NCBI GenBank assembly: GCA_001898255.1
Contig: MKTK01000003.1
Location: 1-64,000, forward strand
DNA: 64,000 nt
From: Chryseobacterium sp. 39-10
GTDB lineage: Bacteria > Bacteroidota > Bacteroidia > Flavobacteriales > Weeksellaceae
Direction: 5' to 3'
The notes beneath the pieces are model-generated. The model saw nothing but the letters and a program-made list of their open reading frames with translations, was not told the origin of the DNA and ran no database searches. The translations under genes and the position numbers were made by a program. This document shows positions 1-8,601 of this stretch, piece after piece. Each line of letters begins with the position of its first letter. The first letter of the stretch is position 1.

Positions 1-126
1 ATTTATTTTGTCTAACGCTCCGCGGATGGCTACTGAACCTAATTTTGTTGCAGGCACAGAAGATAAACTACCAAGGAAACTTCCCATTGGCGTCCTTGCA
101 GCAGATACAATGAATACTTCTTTCAT
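1..126 (-). CDS. Thiolase (acetyl-CoA C-acyltransferase), N-terminal fragment
   Basis: The gene runs off the left edge, so only its first 42 codons are visible. They read [19 protein letters not shown] and onward, the typical thiolase N-terminus; the VSAARTP-G segment opens the first thiolase half-domain. Thiolases of this type condense two acetyl-CoA or cleave beta-ketoacyl-CoA. The nucleophilic Cys and the C-terminal GHP/CxG motifs lie outside the window, so a degradative and a biosynthetic enzyme cannot be told apart. The 3-hydroxyacyl-CoA dehydrogenase at 41164 would be a pathway partner but is far away. The start is the ATG at 124-126. Confidence 0.85.
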   Translation of the reverse strand, partial: MKEVFIVSAARTPMGSFLGSLSSVPATKLGSVAIRGALDKIN

Positions 127-208
127 TTTTAGTAGGAATTTAAAGGTGATAAAAAATGCTTATCAGCATTGTTCATTTTAATAATTTTTATGCTGCCAAA
201 GTACGAAT

Positions 209-238
209 AAAAACACACCTGAAAAAAAGTGTGTTTTT
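209..238 (-). terminator. Terminator-like hairpin after the nucleoside permease gene
   Basis: Ten-base perfect arms, AAAAACACAC and GTGTGTTTTT, with a 10-nt loop. The A/T-rich stem base gives a U-run in either direction. It sits 18 nt past the permease stop. Confidence 0.6.
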
Positions 239-256
239 GAAAATATTGTGTATCCC

Positions 257-1636
257 TTAATGACGAACCGTTGCCACATCTTCCGGATTGTGCTTATGCT
301 TAAACAAAACCGCAAACAGAATGGCAACCACCAATGCGTAAGCCGCAAACGCAAACCAAATATGTGGCCAGTCTTTTACCAATACGGCGGACGAGAGCAG
401 CCCATCTGAACCAACGGTGGTATGAAAAGAATCTTTCAAAATTTTCAAAAAGGTACCGTTTTCGGGTGTTGTTTTAAGAAATGCCGCCAGATCAGAAGCT
501 GTAGTAAATGATTTGGTGTAGAACTTATCAATTGCCCAACCTGCCATATTACTTCCGATAACAGCACCAAAACCATTGGTCATCATCATGAAAAGTCCCT
601 GCGCAGAACTTCTTATTTTTTTGTCGGTAGATGTTTCCACAAAAAGAGAACCGGAAATATTAAAGAAATCGAAAGCCATTCCGTACACAATACAGGAAAG
701 TATAATCATCCAAAGACCGGTGCTGGGGTTGCCCAAACCAAAAAACCCGAAACGTAAAACCCATGCCAGCATCGAGATGAGCATTACTTTCTTGATGCCG
801 AATTTTTTCAGAAAATAAGGGATGGCGAGGATAAAAAGTGTTTCGGAAACTTGCGAAATCGACATTATAATTGTGGAATATTGCGTGACAAAGGATTCCG
901 CATACTGAGGGAAAATTTTGAACTCATCCAGAAAAACGTCGCCATAAGCATTGGTCAGCTGCAGCGCACCTCCCAGCAGCATAGAGAAAATAAAGAACAG
1001 CGCCATCTTATAATTCCCAAAAAGTTTGAACGCATTAAGCCCCAGCTGTTCCGTCAGCGGCGCATTTTTATCGATCAATTTTTGTGGCGGACATTTCGGA
1101 AGTGTCAGTGCAAAAATTCCCAATAAAATAGCTACTACACCGGCAATATAAAACTGCATTTCGTTGGCTTTGCTACCAGAGAGATTAGTGATCCACATGG
1201 CTACGATAAAACCTACTGTACCCCAAACCCGAATGGGCGGAAAATCTTTCACCACATCGCTACCATTGTTTTTCAGGATGGTGTAGGAGATCGAATTGGC
1301 CAATGAAATGGTAGGCATGTAAAAGCACATCGCCACCAGCATTATCCAGAAAAAAGCTGATGGCGATTGGGTATGAGGCAAATAGAAAAGTGTAAGCCCA
1401 TACAAGACGTGCAAAATCGTATAGATGCGCTCTGCATTCACCCATCGGTCGGCAATAATTCCTGTAATGGTGGGCATAAAAATAGCAGCAATGCCCATTG
1501 TACCGAACACTGCGCCAAACTGAGTTCCGTCCCAATGTTTACTGCCAAACCAAAAATTTGCAATGGTGATAAGCCAAGCTCCCCAAACGAAAAACTGAAG
1601 AAATGAAAGGAGCGTAAGCCGTAGTTTTATATTCAT
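257..1636 (-). CDS. Nucleoside permease, MFS (NupG/XapB-like nucleoside:H+ symporter)
   Basis: A 459-residue, very hydrophobic protein with about 12 membrane segments. The opening LTLLSFLQFFVWGAWLIT and the following GIAAIFMPTITGIIADRW (cytoplasmic loop with the MFS-like GxxADR) match the nucleoside:H+ symporter family, which imports purine and pyrimidine nucleosides across the inner membrane. Length is slightly above E. coli NupG (418), with an extra hydrophilic stretch near residues 385-420 before the last helix. The ATG at 1636 directly precedes the first helix. Substrate (nucleosides or xanthosine) cannot be set from sequence. It is followed by its own hairpin terminator, and the next upstream gene is 163 nt away. 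Confidence 0.78.
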   Translation of the reverse strand: MNIKLRLTLLSFLQFFVWGAWLITIANFWFGSKHWDGTQFGAVFGTMGIAAIFMPTITGIIADRWVNAERIYTILHVLYGLTLFYLPHTQSPSAFFWIMLVAMCFYMPTISLANSISYTILKNNGSDVVKDFPPIRVWGTVGFIVAMWITNLSGSKANEMQFYIAGVVAILLGIFALTLPKCPPQKLIDKNAPLTEQLGLNAFKLFGNYKMALFFIFSMLLGGALQLTNAYGDVFLDEFKIFPQYAESFVTQYSTIIMSISQVSETLFILAIPYFLKKFGIKKVMLISMLAWVLRFGFFGLGNPSTGLWMIILSCIVYGMAFDFFNISGSLFVETSTDKKIRSSAQGLFMMMTNGFGAVIGSNMAGWAIDKFYTKSFTTASDLAAFLKTTPENGTFLKILKDSFHTTVGSDGLLSSAVLVKDWPHIWFAFAAYALVVAILFAVLFKHKHNPEDVATVRH

Positions 1637-1799
1637 AATAATGTAAAAATATTTTAGCGTCTGTTCAAAATTTTTTTTCTTTTTAAAACCTGTGAAAATC
1701 CAGGTTGCTCATTCCTATAATTTTCAGCATTTTTTATGTGCCTTTTTTGATTTAAATCGATAAATCTGAATGAAGCAACAAAATTTTAGCAGGTTTTTA

Positions 1800-2399
1800 T
1801 TAATCAATTTTCTTGTTTCTTCTTCTTATTTCTTTTTGAAGTTCAAGTGCCGCATCAAAATCTTCATCCTTCACTGCTTCTTCCAGCAGTCTGTTGATTT
1901 CCATCAATGAGATTAATGATAAATCTCCTGCTTCCACTGATGCTTCTTCTACCGCCTGTTCCTCTCCCTTCACTTCTTCCAGCTCCAGCAGAATGCCCGC
2001 TTCATTAAGTACCTGCTGGGTGGTGTAGATGGGCGCATCAAAACGAACCGCCATTGCCACAGCATCCGAAGTACGTGCATCTAAAATAAGTTCTTCACCT
2101 GACGTTTTATTTTTAAAATTAAGATTGGAGAAAAATACTCCATCCACAATTTGATAAATGACAACCGATGTAAGGTCGTAATGAGTTGTTGTCACAAATT
2201 TTGCAAACAAATCGTGTGTTAAGGGTCGTGGTGGATGAATATCTTTTTCCAAACCAAGAGAAATCGACTGGGCTTCAAAATTTCCGATGACGATGGGTAA
2301 TTTCACATTACTTTCTTCATGCTCCAACAGCAGTGCATAGGCACCAGATTGCGTCTGGCTGTAAGAAATTCCGCGGATAATTAATTTTTTATAATCCAT
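1800..2399 (-). CDS. Bifunctional nuclease-family protein (DUF151) with C-terminal UVR motif
   Basis: Residues about 1-130 form a BFN/DUF151 domain: the opening GISYSQTQSGAYALLLEH, then LPIVIGNFEAQSISLGLE and LDARTSDAVAMAVRFDAPIY are its conserved blocks. The last 40 residues contain a UvrB/UvrC-type helical hairpin (LLEEAVKDEDFDAALELQKE). Plant and Thermotoga relatives have been reported to have DNase/RNase activity, but the bacterial role is poorly defined, so the name is family-level only. The 199-residue length is normal for Bacteroidota members with this tail. It stands alone between the permease and an unrelated kinase. Confidence 0.85.
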   Translation of the reverse strand: MDYKKLIIRGISYSQTQSGAYALLLEHEESNVKLPIVIGNFEAQSISLGLEKDIHPPRPLTHDLFAKFVTTTHYDLTSVVIYQIVDGVFFSNLNFKNKTSGEELILDARTSDAVAMAVRFDAPIYTTQQVLNEAGILLELEEVKGEEQAVEEASVEAGDLSLISLMEINRLLEEAVKDEDFDAALELQKEIRRRNKKID

Positions 2400-2479
2400 A
2401 AGACAAATATAGCTGAAATTTTTATTTTTTTGAGCTTATTCTCCCTGTTATCATAGAAGTTTCTCGTTAGCGACAAGGG

Positions 2480-3850
2480 CTAAATTGGATTAAGATCTTG
2501 GTGATGAATTTTTATCTGGAAACAGCTGCCTTTCTGGGTATCTAATTTCCTGAAACTGCCATTGAGAAACTTAACCCTCGACGCTATATTTCCGAAACCA
2601 ATACCATCAGAATGGCTGTCCATCGAAAATCCTTTTCCGTTGTCTTCCACATGAATAATCAGTTCGCTAAGGTGCTGACGAATAGTCAGGTAGGCATCGG
2701 TGGCATCGGCGTGCTTCAGTATATTATTAATCAGTTCCTGAATGATTCGATAGATATGGATTTCATTGCGCTCAGAGATCTCCGGATTTTCATCTTGCAC
2801 TTCGATGTGAATTTTCAGCGGATAATGCTGCTCGGTTTTTCGGCAATAATTTTCAATGGCTTTAATGAGGCCGAAATTGGTAATAGACGAAGGCGACAGA
2901 TTATGCGAAATCTCCCGAATCTGAACCACAGATTTATCAACAATCTGGATCAGCTCATCCATTTGTTCTTTTTCCTCCGGCAACTGTTTTTGTTGATTAA
3001 GGAAACAAAGATGATGCTTTATCGCCGCTAGATCTCCCGCAATTCCATCATGCAAATCCCTTGCAAGCCGCTCCCTTTCTGCTTCTTCTCCTTCTATAAG
3101 ACCTTGCAGCTTACTAATTTCCTGTTGGTGTTTATGCTTGGTAATCTGGTTATAAATTCGATTTTTCTCAACAGTCAGCAACTTTAGTTTATAGGCAAGA
3201 CCCAAACTGAAAAAGATGGTTTCGATGACGATGCCTACAAAAAAGTAGACAATGGGATTTTCCATCCCTAAAGATGATACAAACGAACCGATAAAGGCGA
3301 TAAGCGCACAACAAACAAATGTTGTAACTCCAAAAAGAAAAAAATGCCGGTGTTTCCCCGAATACTTTATGGCACGAATCATACTTAGCACAAAAACCGT
3401 CAGCATAATTGGCAGATAGAGAAAAGTATAGAGCGAGATATACAAATCGTCGTCCTTAAGAAAGCCACAAATAATACCCAGTATAAAAAACAAGACAGCC
3501 AAAGCGCGCATCAGCAAGAGAACTCTGGAAAAGTACTTCTTGGTATGCTTCTGCAAATCAAGAAAATAAAGCGCAAAAATAGTGTACAGATTATAGAAAG
3601 AGATCTGAACATAAAAACTCAATATCTCGGTAAAAATATGGGTGTTTTTTGTGCCAAGCCAACCAATAAAAAGCCGTTCGAATGCTTCATAGTGACTATC
3701 ATTACGACTTAGGACGTAAATTACCAAGAAAATATTGTAAAGCGCGTAATACTTAAAGCTTTTCTCGCGAATGTAGATGAAAATAACGCTGCTTATCACA
3801 ATAAAAAGCAACTGGAACGAAACCGCCATGTTCCAAATAAATTCACTCAT
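2480..3850 (-). CDS. Membrane sensor histidine kinase (HisKA_3, NarX/DesK type)
   Basis: The N-terminal 225 residues hold about seven membrane segments, resembling a 7TM sensor domain. A coiled coil (KHKHQQEISKLQGLIEGEE) leads into a HisKA_3 dimerisation helix with the phospho-acceptor in LARDLHDG (about His267). The ATPase has the N box in ELINNILKHA and G boxes DNGKGF and GIGFGNI. Kinases of this class pair with NarL/LuxR-type regulators, and none is encoded nearby. I start at the ATG at 3848-3850; a GTG two codons upstream is less likely. The ligand is unknown. Confidence 0.85.
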   Translation of the reverse strand: MSEFIWNMAVSFQLLFIVISSVIFIYIREKSFKYYALYNIFLVIYVLSRNDSHYEAFERLFIGWLGTKNTHIFTEILSFYVQISFYNLYTIFALYFLDLQKHTKKYFSRVLLLMRALAVLFFILGIICGFLKDDDLYISLYTFLYLPIMLTVFVLSMIRAIKYSGKHRHFFLFGVTTFVCCALIAFIGSFVSSLGMENPIVYFFVGIVIETIFFSLGLAYKLKLLTVEKNRIYNQITKHKHQQEISKLQGLIEGEEAERERLARDLHDGIAGDLAAIKHHLCFLNQQKQLPEEKEQMDELIQIVDKSVVQIREISHNLSPSSITNFGLIKAIENYCRKTEQHYPLKIHIEVQDENPEISERNEIHIYRIIQELINNILKHADATDAYLTIRQHLSELIIHVEDNGKGFSMDSHSDGIGFGNIASRVKFLNGSFRKLDTQKGSCFQIKIHHQDLNPI

Positions 3851-3932
3851 ATACACGAACCATTAATCAAATGTACATAATATCCTGAAAAAAAACTTTT
3901 TTCATCCAGAAATACACGGTTGCTGCAAAAAA

Positions 3933-4532
3933 CTACCCAGTCTGAAAATTCTTTCTTGCGAGCTCCTTCCTAACGCGGCTTAAACTTTCTGGTGTAATGC
4001 CCAGGTAAGACGCCACCATCCATTGTGGAACACGCAACAAAATATCGGGATACATTTTGATGAAATCCATATATCGCTCCTCTGCCGTTTCCCCAAGTAG
4101 CGCATTCACGCGGTTTTGCAAATTTCTAATGTGCTTCTGCAGCAAAAGATCATTATTCTCCGTACTGTTAGGAAAGTTTTTGTTGATCGTGGTAAAAAAA
4201 CCAGTTTCCAGCAAAAGAATTTCAGAATCCTCCACTGTTTCGATGTAATATTTTGATTTTTCACTGAAATACAGAGAGCTGCGATCCGAAATAAGCCAAT
4301 TTTCGGGGGCAAATTGGATAATATGTTCCTTCCCGTTCTTGTCGATGGAGTACATCCGCAGCAAACCTTTTTCAACGAAGATCGTTTCGTGACACACCTC
4401 TCCTTCTCGCAAAAGAAACTCGTTTTTCTGAACTTTTTTCGAGGTAAAATGGCTACTGCACCCCTCCACTGCTTCCTTGGGAAGCTCCAGTACTTCGGAC
4501 AAGTAGTTGGTAATATTGCGTTTTTTTTCCAT
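3933..4532 (-). CDS. Crp/Fnr-family transcriptional regulator
   Basis: A 199-residue protein with a cyclic-nucleotide-binding-like beta roll (residues about 25-120: LLREGEVCHETIFVEKGLLRMY, then KEHIIQFAPENW). A C-terminal helix-turn-helix follows (VPQWMVASYLGITPESLSRVR). The pattern is that of the many flavobacterial Crp-like proteins whose pocket does not show the cAMP-binding RxS core. There is no N-terminal Cys cluster for an FeS centre, so it is probably not an oxygen-sensing Fnr. It starts 9 nt after the ytxJ stop and so is probably translated from the same mRNA as bstA and ytxJ. Its target genes cannot be read from this window. Confidence 0.85.
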   Translation of the reverse strand: MEKKRNITNYLSEVLELPKEAVEGCSSHFTSKKVQKNEFLLREGEVCHETIFVEKGLLRMYSIDKNGKEHIIQFAPENWLISDRSSLYFSEKSKYYIETVEDSEILLLETGFFTTINKNFPNSTENNDLLLQKHIRNLQNRVNALLGETAEERYMDFIKMYPDILLRVPQWMVASYLGITPESLSRVRKELARKNFQTG

Positions 4533-4541
4533 TCTAAATAA

Positions 4542-4916
4542 TTAGATTATTTCAATCGATATTGCCTCATGAGAAGCATTACTAACAGCTTTTCCGTTTT
4601 CTACAACAATTAGCTGTGGGCTCTGATGTTCCACCCCAAAAACCTCCGCCATTTTATTCGAAAGTTCCCGATGCGCTAATAAATCCAACAAATAATAAGC
4701 AGCACCTTTATCCGTATTTTCAACTTCATTTTCAAAACGATGCAAAACAGTTTTGCTGATGAAACATCTGGTGGAATGCTTAAAAATAACCACTTTCTGC
4801 CGGTAAGAAACTTCAATGGCGCCTTCTAAATCATGCACCGATTCCATACGATGCCAGAACTTTTGATTATCCTCCTTGTTTCTGGAGCTTCCGAACAATT
4901 CATTTAAAAAACTCAT
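4542..4916 (-). CDS. ytxJ: YtxJ-like bacillithiol-system redox protein (monothiol bacilliredoxin)
   Basis: A 124-residue thioredoxin-fold protein. The active-site stretch is VVIFKHSTRCFIS with one Cys at about residue 51, replacing the CxxC of thioredoxin. The SPQLIVVENGK segment near the end fits the cis-Pro strand. Proteins of this family (also called BrxC) remove bacillithiol from mixed disulfides in Firmicutes; the same role here is inferred from family and from the neighbouring BstA-like gene. It lies 34 nt downstream of that gene and 9 nt upstream of a Crp/Fnr regulator. The cytosolic location is inferred from the lack of a signal peptide. Confidence 0.82.
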   Translation of the reverse strand: MSFLNELFGSSRNKEDNQKFWHRMESVHDLEGAIEVSYRQKVVIFKHSTRCFISKTVLHRFENEVENTDKGAAYYLLDLLAHRELSNKMAEVFGVEHQSPQLIVVENGKAVSNASHEAISIEII

Positions 4917-4950
4917 GGTACTGTTTTGACTTAATGATTCACGATAAAAA

Positions 4951-5487
4951 CTACCATCCTTTCTCCGATTTTAGATTCTGGATGTGGGCAAAATGATGTT
5001 TGCAGTGCCATGCATAGAACGCAAGCTGCTCTCTCAAATTAATTGTACGGTTTTGTTCCGGATGAAAAAAAGTACTTTCGAACTCTTTGTTGGTAAGCGA
5101 TTTCAGTTCGTAAACCCATCTTTTATGAATGCCTTTTAGCATCTGCAATGCGGGCTTAATGTCGATTGTAAAGCTGTCTTGCAGCTGCGCCCACTTTGCT
5201 TCATCGTAGGGTTGAATGGTTGGGTTGTGCTCGGTAAGCGCCAGTTTAAATCTCAAAAAACTGTTCATGTGGCTGTCTGCAAGGTGATTCACCAACTGGC
5301 GTACGCGCCAACCTCCTTCGCGATATTGCGTATCAAGCTGATCATCAGTCCAGTTTTCTACCAGGTTTTTTAGTTTTGCGGGAAAATATTGTAACACTTT
5401 AATATACTGATCCACTTCCACATCTGAAATTGGTTGGGGTGCAATAAATTTCCCGATCGGATACTTCTTTTGTTCAAGTGTAGTCAT
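4951..5487 (-). CDS. BstA/YfiT-like DinB-fold transferase (bacillithiol S-transferase type)
   Basis: A 178-residue DinB/YfiT four-helix protein. The likely metal-binding triad is His68 (QLVNHLADSH), His161 and His165 (AWHCKHHFAHI). The N-terminal YPIGKF and the motif GGWRVRQLVNHLADSH are hallmarks of the YfiT/BstA group, formerly called metal-dependent hydrolases. In Bacillus and Staphylococcus these transfer bacillithiol to electrophiles. It is the first gene of a likely bstA-ytxJ-crp operon. Assigning bacillithiol as the thiol is an inference, because the synthesis genes (bshA, bshB, bshC) are not in the window. Confidence 0.8.
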   Translation of the reverse strand: MTTLEQKKYPIGKFIAPQPISDVEVDQYIKVLQYFPAKLKNLVENWTDDQLDTQYREGGWRVRQLVNHLADSHMNSFLRFKLALTEHNPTIQPYDEAKWAQLQDSFTIDIKPALQMLKGIHKRWVYELKSLTNKEFESTFFHPEQNRTINLREQLAFYAWHCKHHFAHIQNLKSEKGW

Positions 5488-5609
5488 CTTAAAATGAAAT
5501 TTTGACGTTTTGGCTGAAAAAAAACTTTGGCTGAATTTTTGAGATTTTTAGTAGGGTAAAAGTAACAAAAAATAAAGCAACCCGTTTCACTTACTTAAAA
5601 TTTAATATA

Positions 5610-6215
5610 ATGAAAAAAGCGCTCATTATCGTTGATGTTCAAAATGATTTTTGCGAAGGCGGTGCCCTTGCGGTTCCTCACGCCAACGAAATAATTCCTT
5701 ACATCAACCTTTTAATGGAAGAGAATGAATATGATCAAATTGTGCTTACCCAGGATTGGCATCCTGCCAACCATAAAAGTTTTGCTTCCAATAACGGGCG
5801 AGATGTGGGAGAAACCATAACACTCAACGGTTTACCTCAATTCATGTGGCCGGATCATTGTGTGCAGGGCACTTTTGGTGCCGAATTTCATAAAGACCTC
5901 CATCGGGAAAAAGTAACCCACATTGTTCAGAAAGGGAAAAACCCTGATGTAGACAGTTACAGTGGTTTTCAGGATAATAATCACTTTGTGAAAACCGGGC
6001 TGGACGATTTCTTGAAGTATCACGACATTCAATTGGTAGAAATTGTGGGTTTGGCTTTGGATTACTGTGTAAAGTTCACCAGTATTGATGCCGTGAAATT
6101 GGGCTACATCACATGTGTTCACTTCAACGGAACACGAGCCGTCAACGTAAAACCCGATAATGGCAGGGATGCAATCTACGAAATGCTAGAAAATTCGGTG
6201 ACGATTTTAGGATAA
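5610..6215 (+). CDS. pncA: Nicotinamidase (PncA-type isochorismatase-fold hydrolase)
   Basis: Converts nicotinamide to nicotinate for NAD salvage. The 201-residue protein has the catalytic Asp in IIVDVQNDF (Asp9), the metal-site block TQDWHPANH (Asp49, His51), a Lys in IVQKGKNPDVDSYSGF and the nucleophilic Cys in VGLALDYCVKFT. The order and the length match PncA (about 210 residues). It stands alone: the upstream gene is divergent and the next plus-strand gene is an unrelated protease 69 nt on. The ATG at 5610 is preceded by an A/T-rich leader with no Shine-Dalgarno, usual in this phylum. Confidence 0.93.
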   Translation: MKKALIIVDVQNDFCEGGALAVPHANEIIPYINLLMEENEYDQIVLTQDWHPANHKSFASNNGRDVGETITLNGLPQFMWPDHCVQGTFGAEFHKDLHREKVTHIVQKGKNPDVDSYSGFQDNNHFVKTGLDDFLKYHDIQLVEIVGLALDYCVKFTSIDAVKLGYITCVHFNGTRAVNVKPDNGRDAIYEMLENSVTILG

Positions 6216-6284
6216 TTATATTTGATGATTGTCCGTAATTAATCTTAACTGTTCTTTAAAAACCACTATTTTTGATGAAATTTT

Positions 6285-7823
6285 GTGATTTTGAAGAACT
6301 TTATTTTGTTGCTGCTATTTTTGAACATCATTTCCTGCACTTCGGTGAAGAAGCATAACCAATTTCGGGAAACCCTTATTGCACCTGAAAAACTTCACCA
6401 TGATGTAGATTTTGCTTACCGAAAGCTGCAAGAACTGCATCCCGATCTTTACGCATATATTTCAAAGGAGCGGCTTCATACCCAATTCGATTCACTGAAA
6501 GCAACCATTCGGGAACCGCTGAAACCCAATGCATTTTACCAAAAATTGGCGCCCGTTATTGCGAAAGTAAAGCAAGGACACCTTCGGCTATACTCCTATG
6601 AAAAATGGCTAACCAAGCAGGAAACCAAAAAACTTAAAAATAAAAAAGGACTGTGGAGCCGCTTCAATTTCATCGTTGATGGAGACCGTATTTTTGTACT
6701 GGATAATGCCGACAAAATCCCCAACATGGAAGTGGGAACCGAACTTTTAAAAATTAATGATGAATCAGTTTCAGAGATGCTGAACCGATACAAAGTTTAT
6801 GTGAACAGCGATGGCTACAATACCACTTTTCAAAAATATTACATGGCAAAAGCATGGCCAAAATTCTTTACGCTTGAGAAAGGAAATCTGGACAGTGTGA
6901 AATTGCAAACCCGACTCCTCCAAAAGACGAACGAATTTTTTCTCACCAACGAAACGAAAAGTAAAACCGAAAAAAAAGCGGAAAGAAAGGAAGTAAAAAC
7001 AAAAGAAAACCTACAGAAAAATAAGGATTACAACGCGAAGACGAAAAGCTACAATCGCGATATTACCTTCAAAGGTAAAGACAGTTCCATTGCCGTGATG
7101 ACGATCAAAAGCTTTTCCGGCTACCGATCAAAAAAGTTCTATAAAGAAAGCTTTGAGAAACTCAGGAAAAATAACTGCAAAGCACTCATCATAGATATGC
7201 GCAACAATTTCGGCGGGTCGCTTTCCGAAATCAACAATCTATATTCGTATTTGGCTCACGAGAAATTTCAGTTCATTAAAGATATTGAAGTTACATCCGG
7301 AAAATCCATGTATCACGCCGACTATTTCAAGCATTTCTCAATTATAGGAAAACCTTTCGCTGTGGCACTTTATCCCTTTTACTTCATCGTCACCACTTTC
7401 TCCAACAAGAATAAAGACGGGCGCCATTACCTTCGCAACAATACTATCTTCACCCTGAAGAATCCGAAAAAAACCGCATTCACCGGCAAGGTATATGTTT
7501 TGATCAATGGAGGCAGCTTTTCGGCGGCATCCATTTTACCTTCTAAATTGAAAAATGACCAACTTGCTTTTTTGGTGGGTGAAGAAACCGGCGGTGCGAA
7601 TGACGGTACGGTTGCGGGAAGATACGCTACAGAACAACTCCCGAATTCCAAACTGAAATTACCAATAGGTTTAATGCTGATTCAGCCAGACATCAACTTC
7701 ACACATACCCAAAGAGGCGTGCTTCCGGACCTTACTATCATCCCAACTTTGCAGGAAAATCTCCAGAAAAAAGATGTGCAAATGGAAGCGTTGATGGCAG
7801 AAATAGAAAAAAATCTAAATTAA
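6285..7823 (+). CDS. S41-family (C-terminal-processing-like) serine protease, lipoprotein
   Basis: The protein opens with a lipoprotein signal (LLLLFLNIISC, lipobox Cys about 18), so it is probably membrane-anchored in the periplasm or outer membrane. A helical N-terminal region (LQELHPDLYAYISKE) is followed by a PDZ-like part, and the S41 core lies at about residues 275-490: LIDMRNNFGGSL and, near the catalytic Ser, VYVLINGGSFSAAS then VGEETGGANDGT. A Lys/Glu-rich linker (about residues 225-250) splits the core from the PDZ-like part. There is no in-frame ATG before the signal: GTG at 6285 (or TTG at 6291) must be the start. The stop is one base from the convergent nitroreductase stop. The substrate is unknown. 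Confidence 0.82.
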   Translation: MILKNFILLLLFLNIISCTSVKKHNQFRETLIAPEKLHHDVDFAYRKLQELHPDLYAYISKERLHTQFDSLKATIREPLKPNAFYQKLAPVIAKVKQGHLRLYSYEKWLTKQETKKLKNKKGLWSRFNFIVDGDRIFVLDNADKIPNMEVGTELLKINDESVSEMLNRYKVYVNSDGYNTTFQKYYMAKAWPKFFTLEKGNLDSVKLQTRLLQKTNEFFLTNETKSKTEKKAERKEVKTKENLQKNKDYNAKTKSYNRDITFKGKDSSIAVMTIKSFSGYRSKKFYKESFEKLRKNNCKALIIDMRNNFGGSLSEINNLYSYLAHEKFQFIKDIEVTSGKSMYHADYFKHFSIIGKPFAVALYPFYFIVTTFSNKNKDGRHYLRNNTIFTLKNPKKTAFTGKVYVLINGGSFSAASILPSKLKNDQLAFLVGEETGGANDGTVAGRYATEQLPNSKLKLPIGLMLIQPDINFTHTQRGVLPDLTIIPTLQENLQKKDVQMEALMAEIEKNLN

Positions 7824-7824
7824 T

Positions 7825-8550
7825 TTAAAGGCGATGATACACTTCCCGAAAAGGAACCCTCATCCTGTCGCCCCAAACCCCGCCTTCCTTGCGGATACCA
7901 CAGGAAACAATCATATTGATTTCCGCACCAAAAGGTAGATTCAGTATTTTTTTTACCCGGCGACTGTCAAAACCTTCCATTGGACACGTATCGTATTTTT
8001 CGTCCGCCATGGCCAGCATAAAATTTTGTGCCGCCAAAGCGCAGGTTTTATGCACCACCACGCGCATATCACCTTCTGAAACCTCATACATCGTAGGTCG
8101 GAAAATTCCCACCACATTGGTTATCAGTTTTCTCACCATTCCGAAAAGGCCAAAAAACCTTGTGTACAGCAATGGCATTACTTTCCCGTAATACAATTGC
8201 CAACGTTTGGTGCGGCTTTCGTGTTTTTGTTCAGGGCTATTTTTAAGGACATTGATAGTTTCCAACTTCATCATTTCTTTTTCCCTTTTGCGGTGCAAAT
8301 CCTGGCGCGTGACGAAAACCACCATTTCTTTGGCGCTGGTCGCTGCCTCCTGACCGAAACAGCAAACAGCCAACTCTTTCAAAATTTCGGGCGAAGTGAT
8401 GTGGTAAAACTCCCAAAGCTGCATGTTGGAAGAATTGGGCGCAAGTGTTGCCCACTGCAAGCATTTCTCAACAATTTTAGGATCAATTTCTTTGTTTTCA
8501 TCGAATAAACGAACGGACCTTCTGTAAAGTATTGCGTCCTCCAAACTCAT
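7825..8550 (-). CDS. Nitroreductase-family FMN oxidoreductase
   Basis: A 241-residue protein of the nitroreductase fold. AILYRRSVRLFDENKEI carries the RRSxR FMN-phosphate contact, and LQWATLAPNSSNMQLWEFY is the conserved APS-like block. The family reduces nitro compounds, quinones or flavins with NAD(P)H, so the physiological substrate cannot be named. The middle region (about residues 90-150) is longer than in NfsB and partly hydrophobic. The C-terminal GFDSRRVKKILNLPFG fits the second FMN contact. It lies 51 nt downstream of hutU on the same strand and could share its transcript; no functional link is known. Confidence 0.8.
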   Translation of the reverse strand: MSLEDAILYRRSVRLFDENKEIDPKIVEKCLQWATLAPNSSNMQLWEFYHITSPEILKELAVCCFGQEAATSAKEMVVFVTRQDLHRKREKEMMKLETINVLKNSPEQKHESRTKRWQLYYGKVMPLLYTRFFGLFGMVRKLITNVVGIFRPTMYEVSEGDMRVVVHKTCALAAQNFMLAMADEKYDTCPMEGFDSRRVKKILNLPFGAEINMIVSCGIRKEGGVWGDRMRVPFREVYHRL

Positions 8551-8601
8551 ATTATCTGTTTTTTAATACTGACGAAACAGAAAGCGTATTACTTTAAATC
8601 T

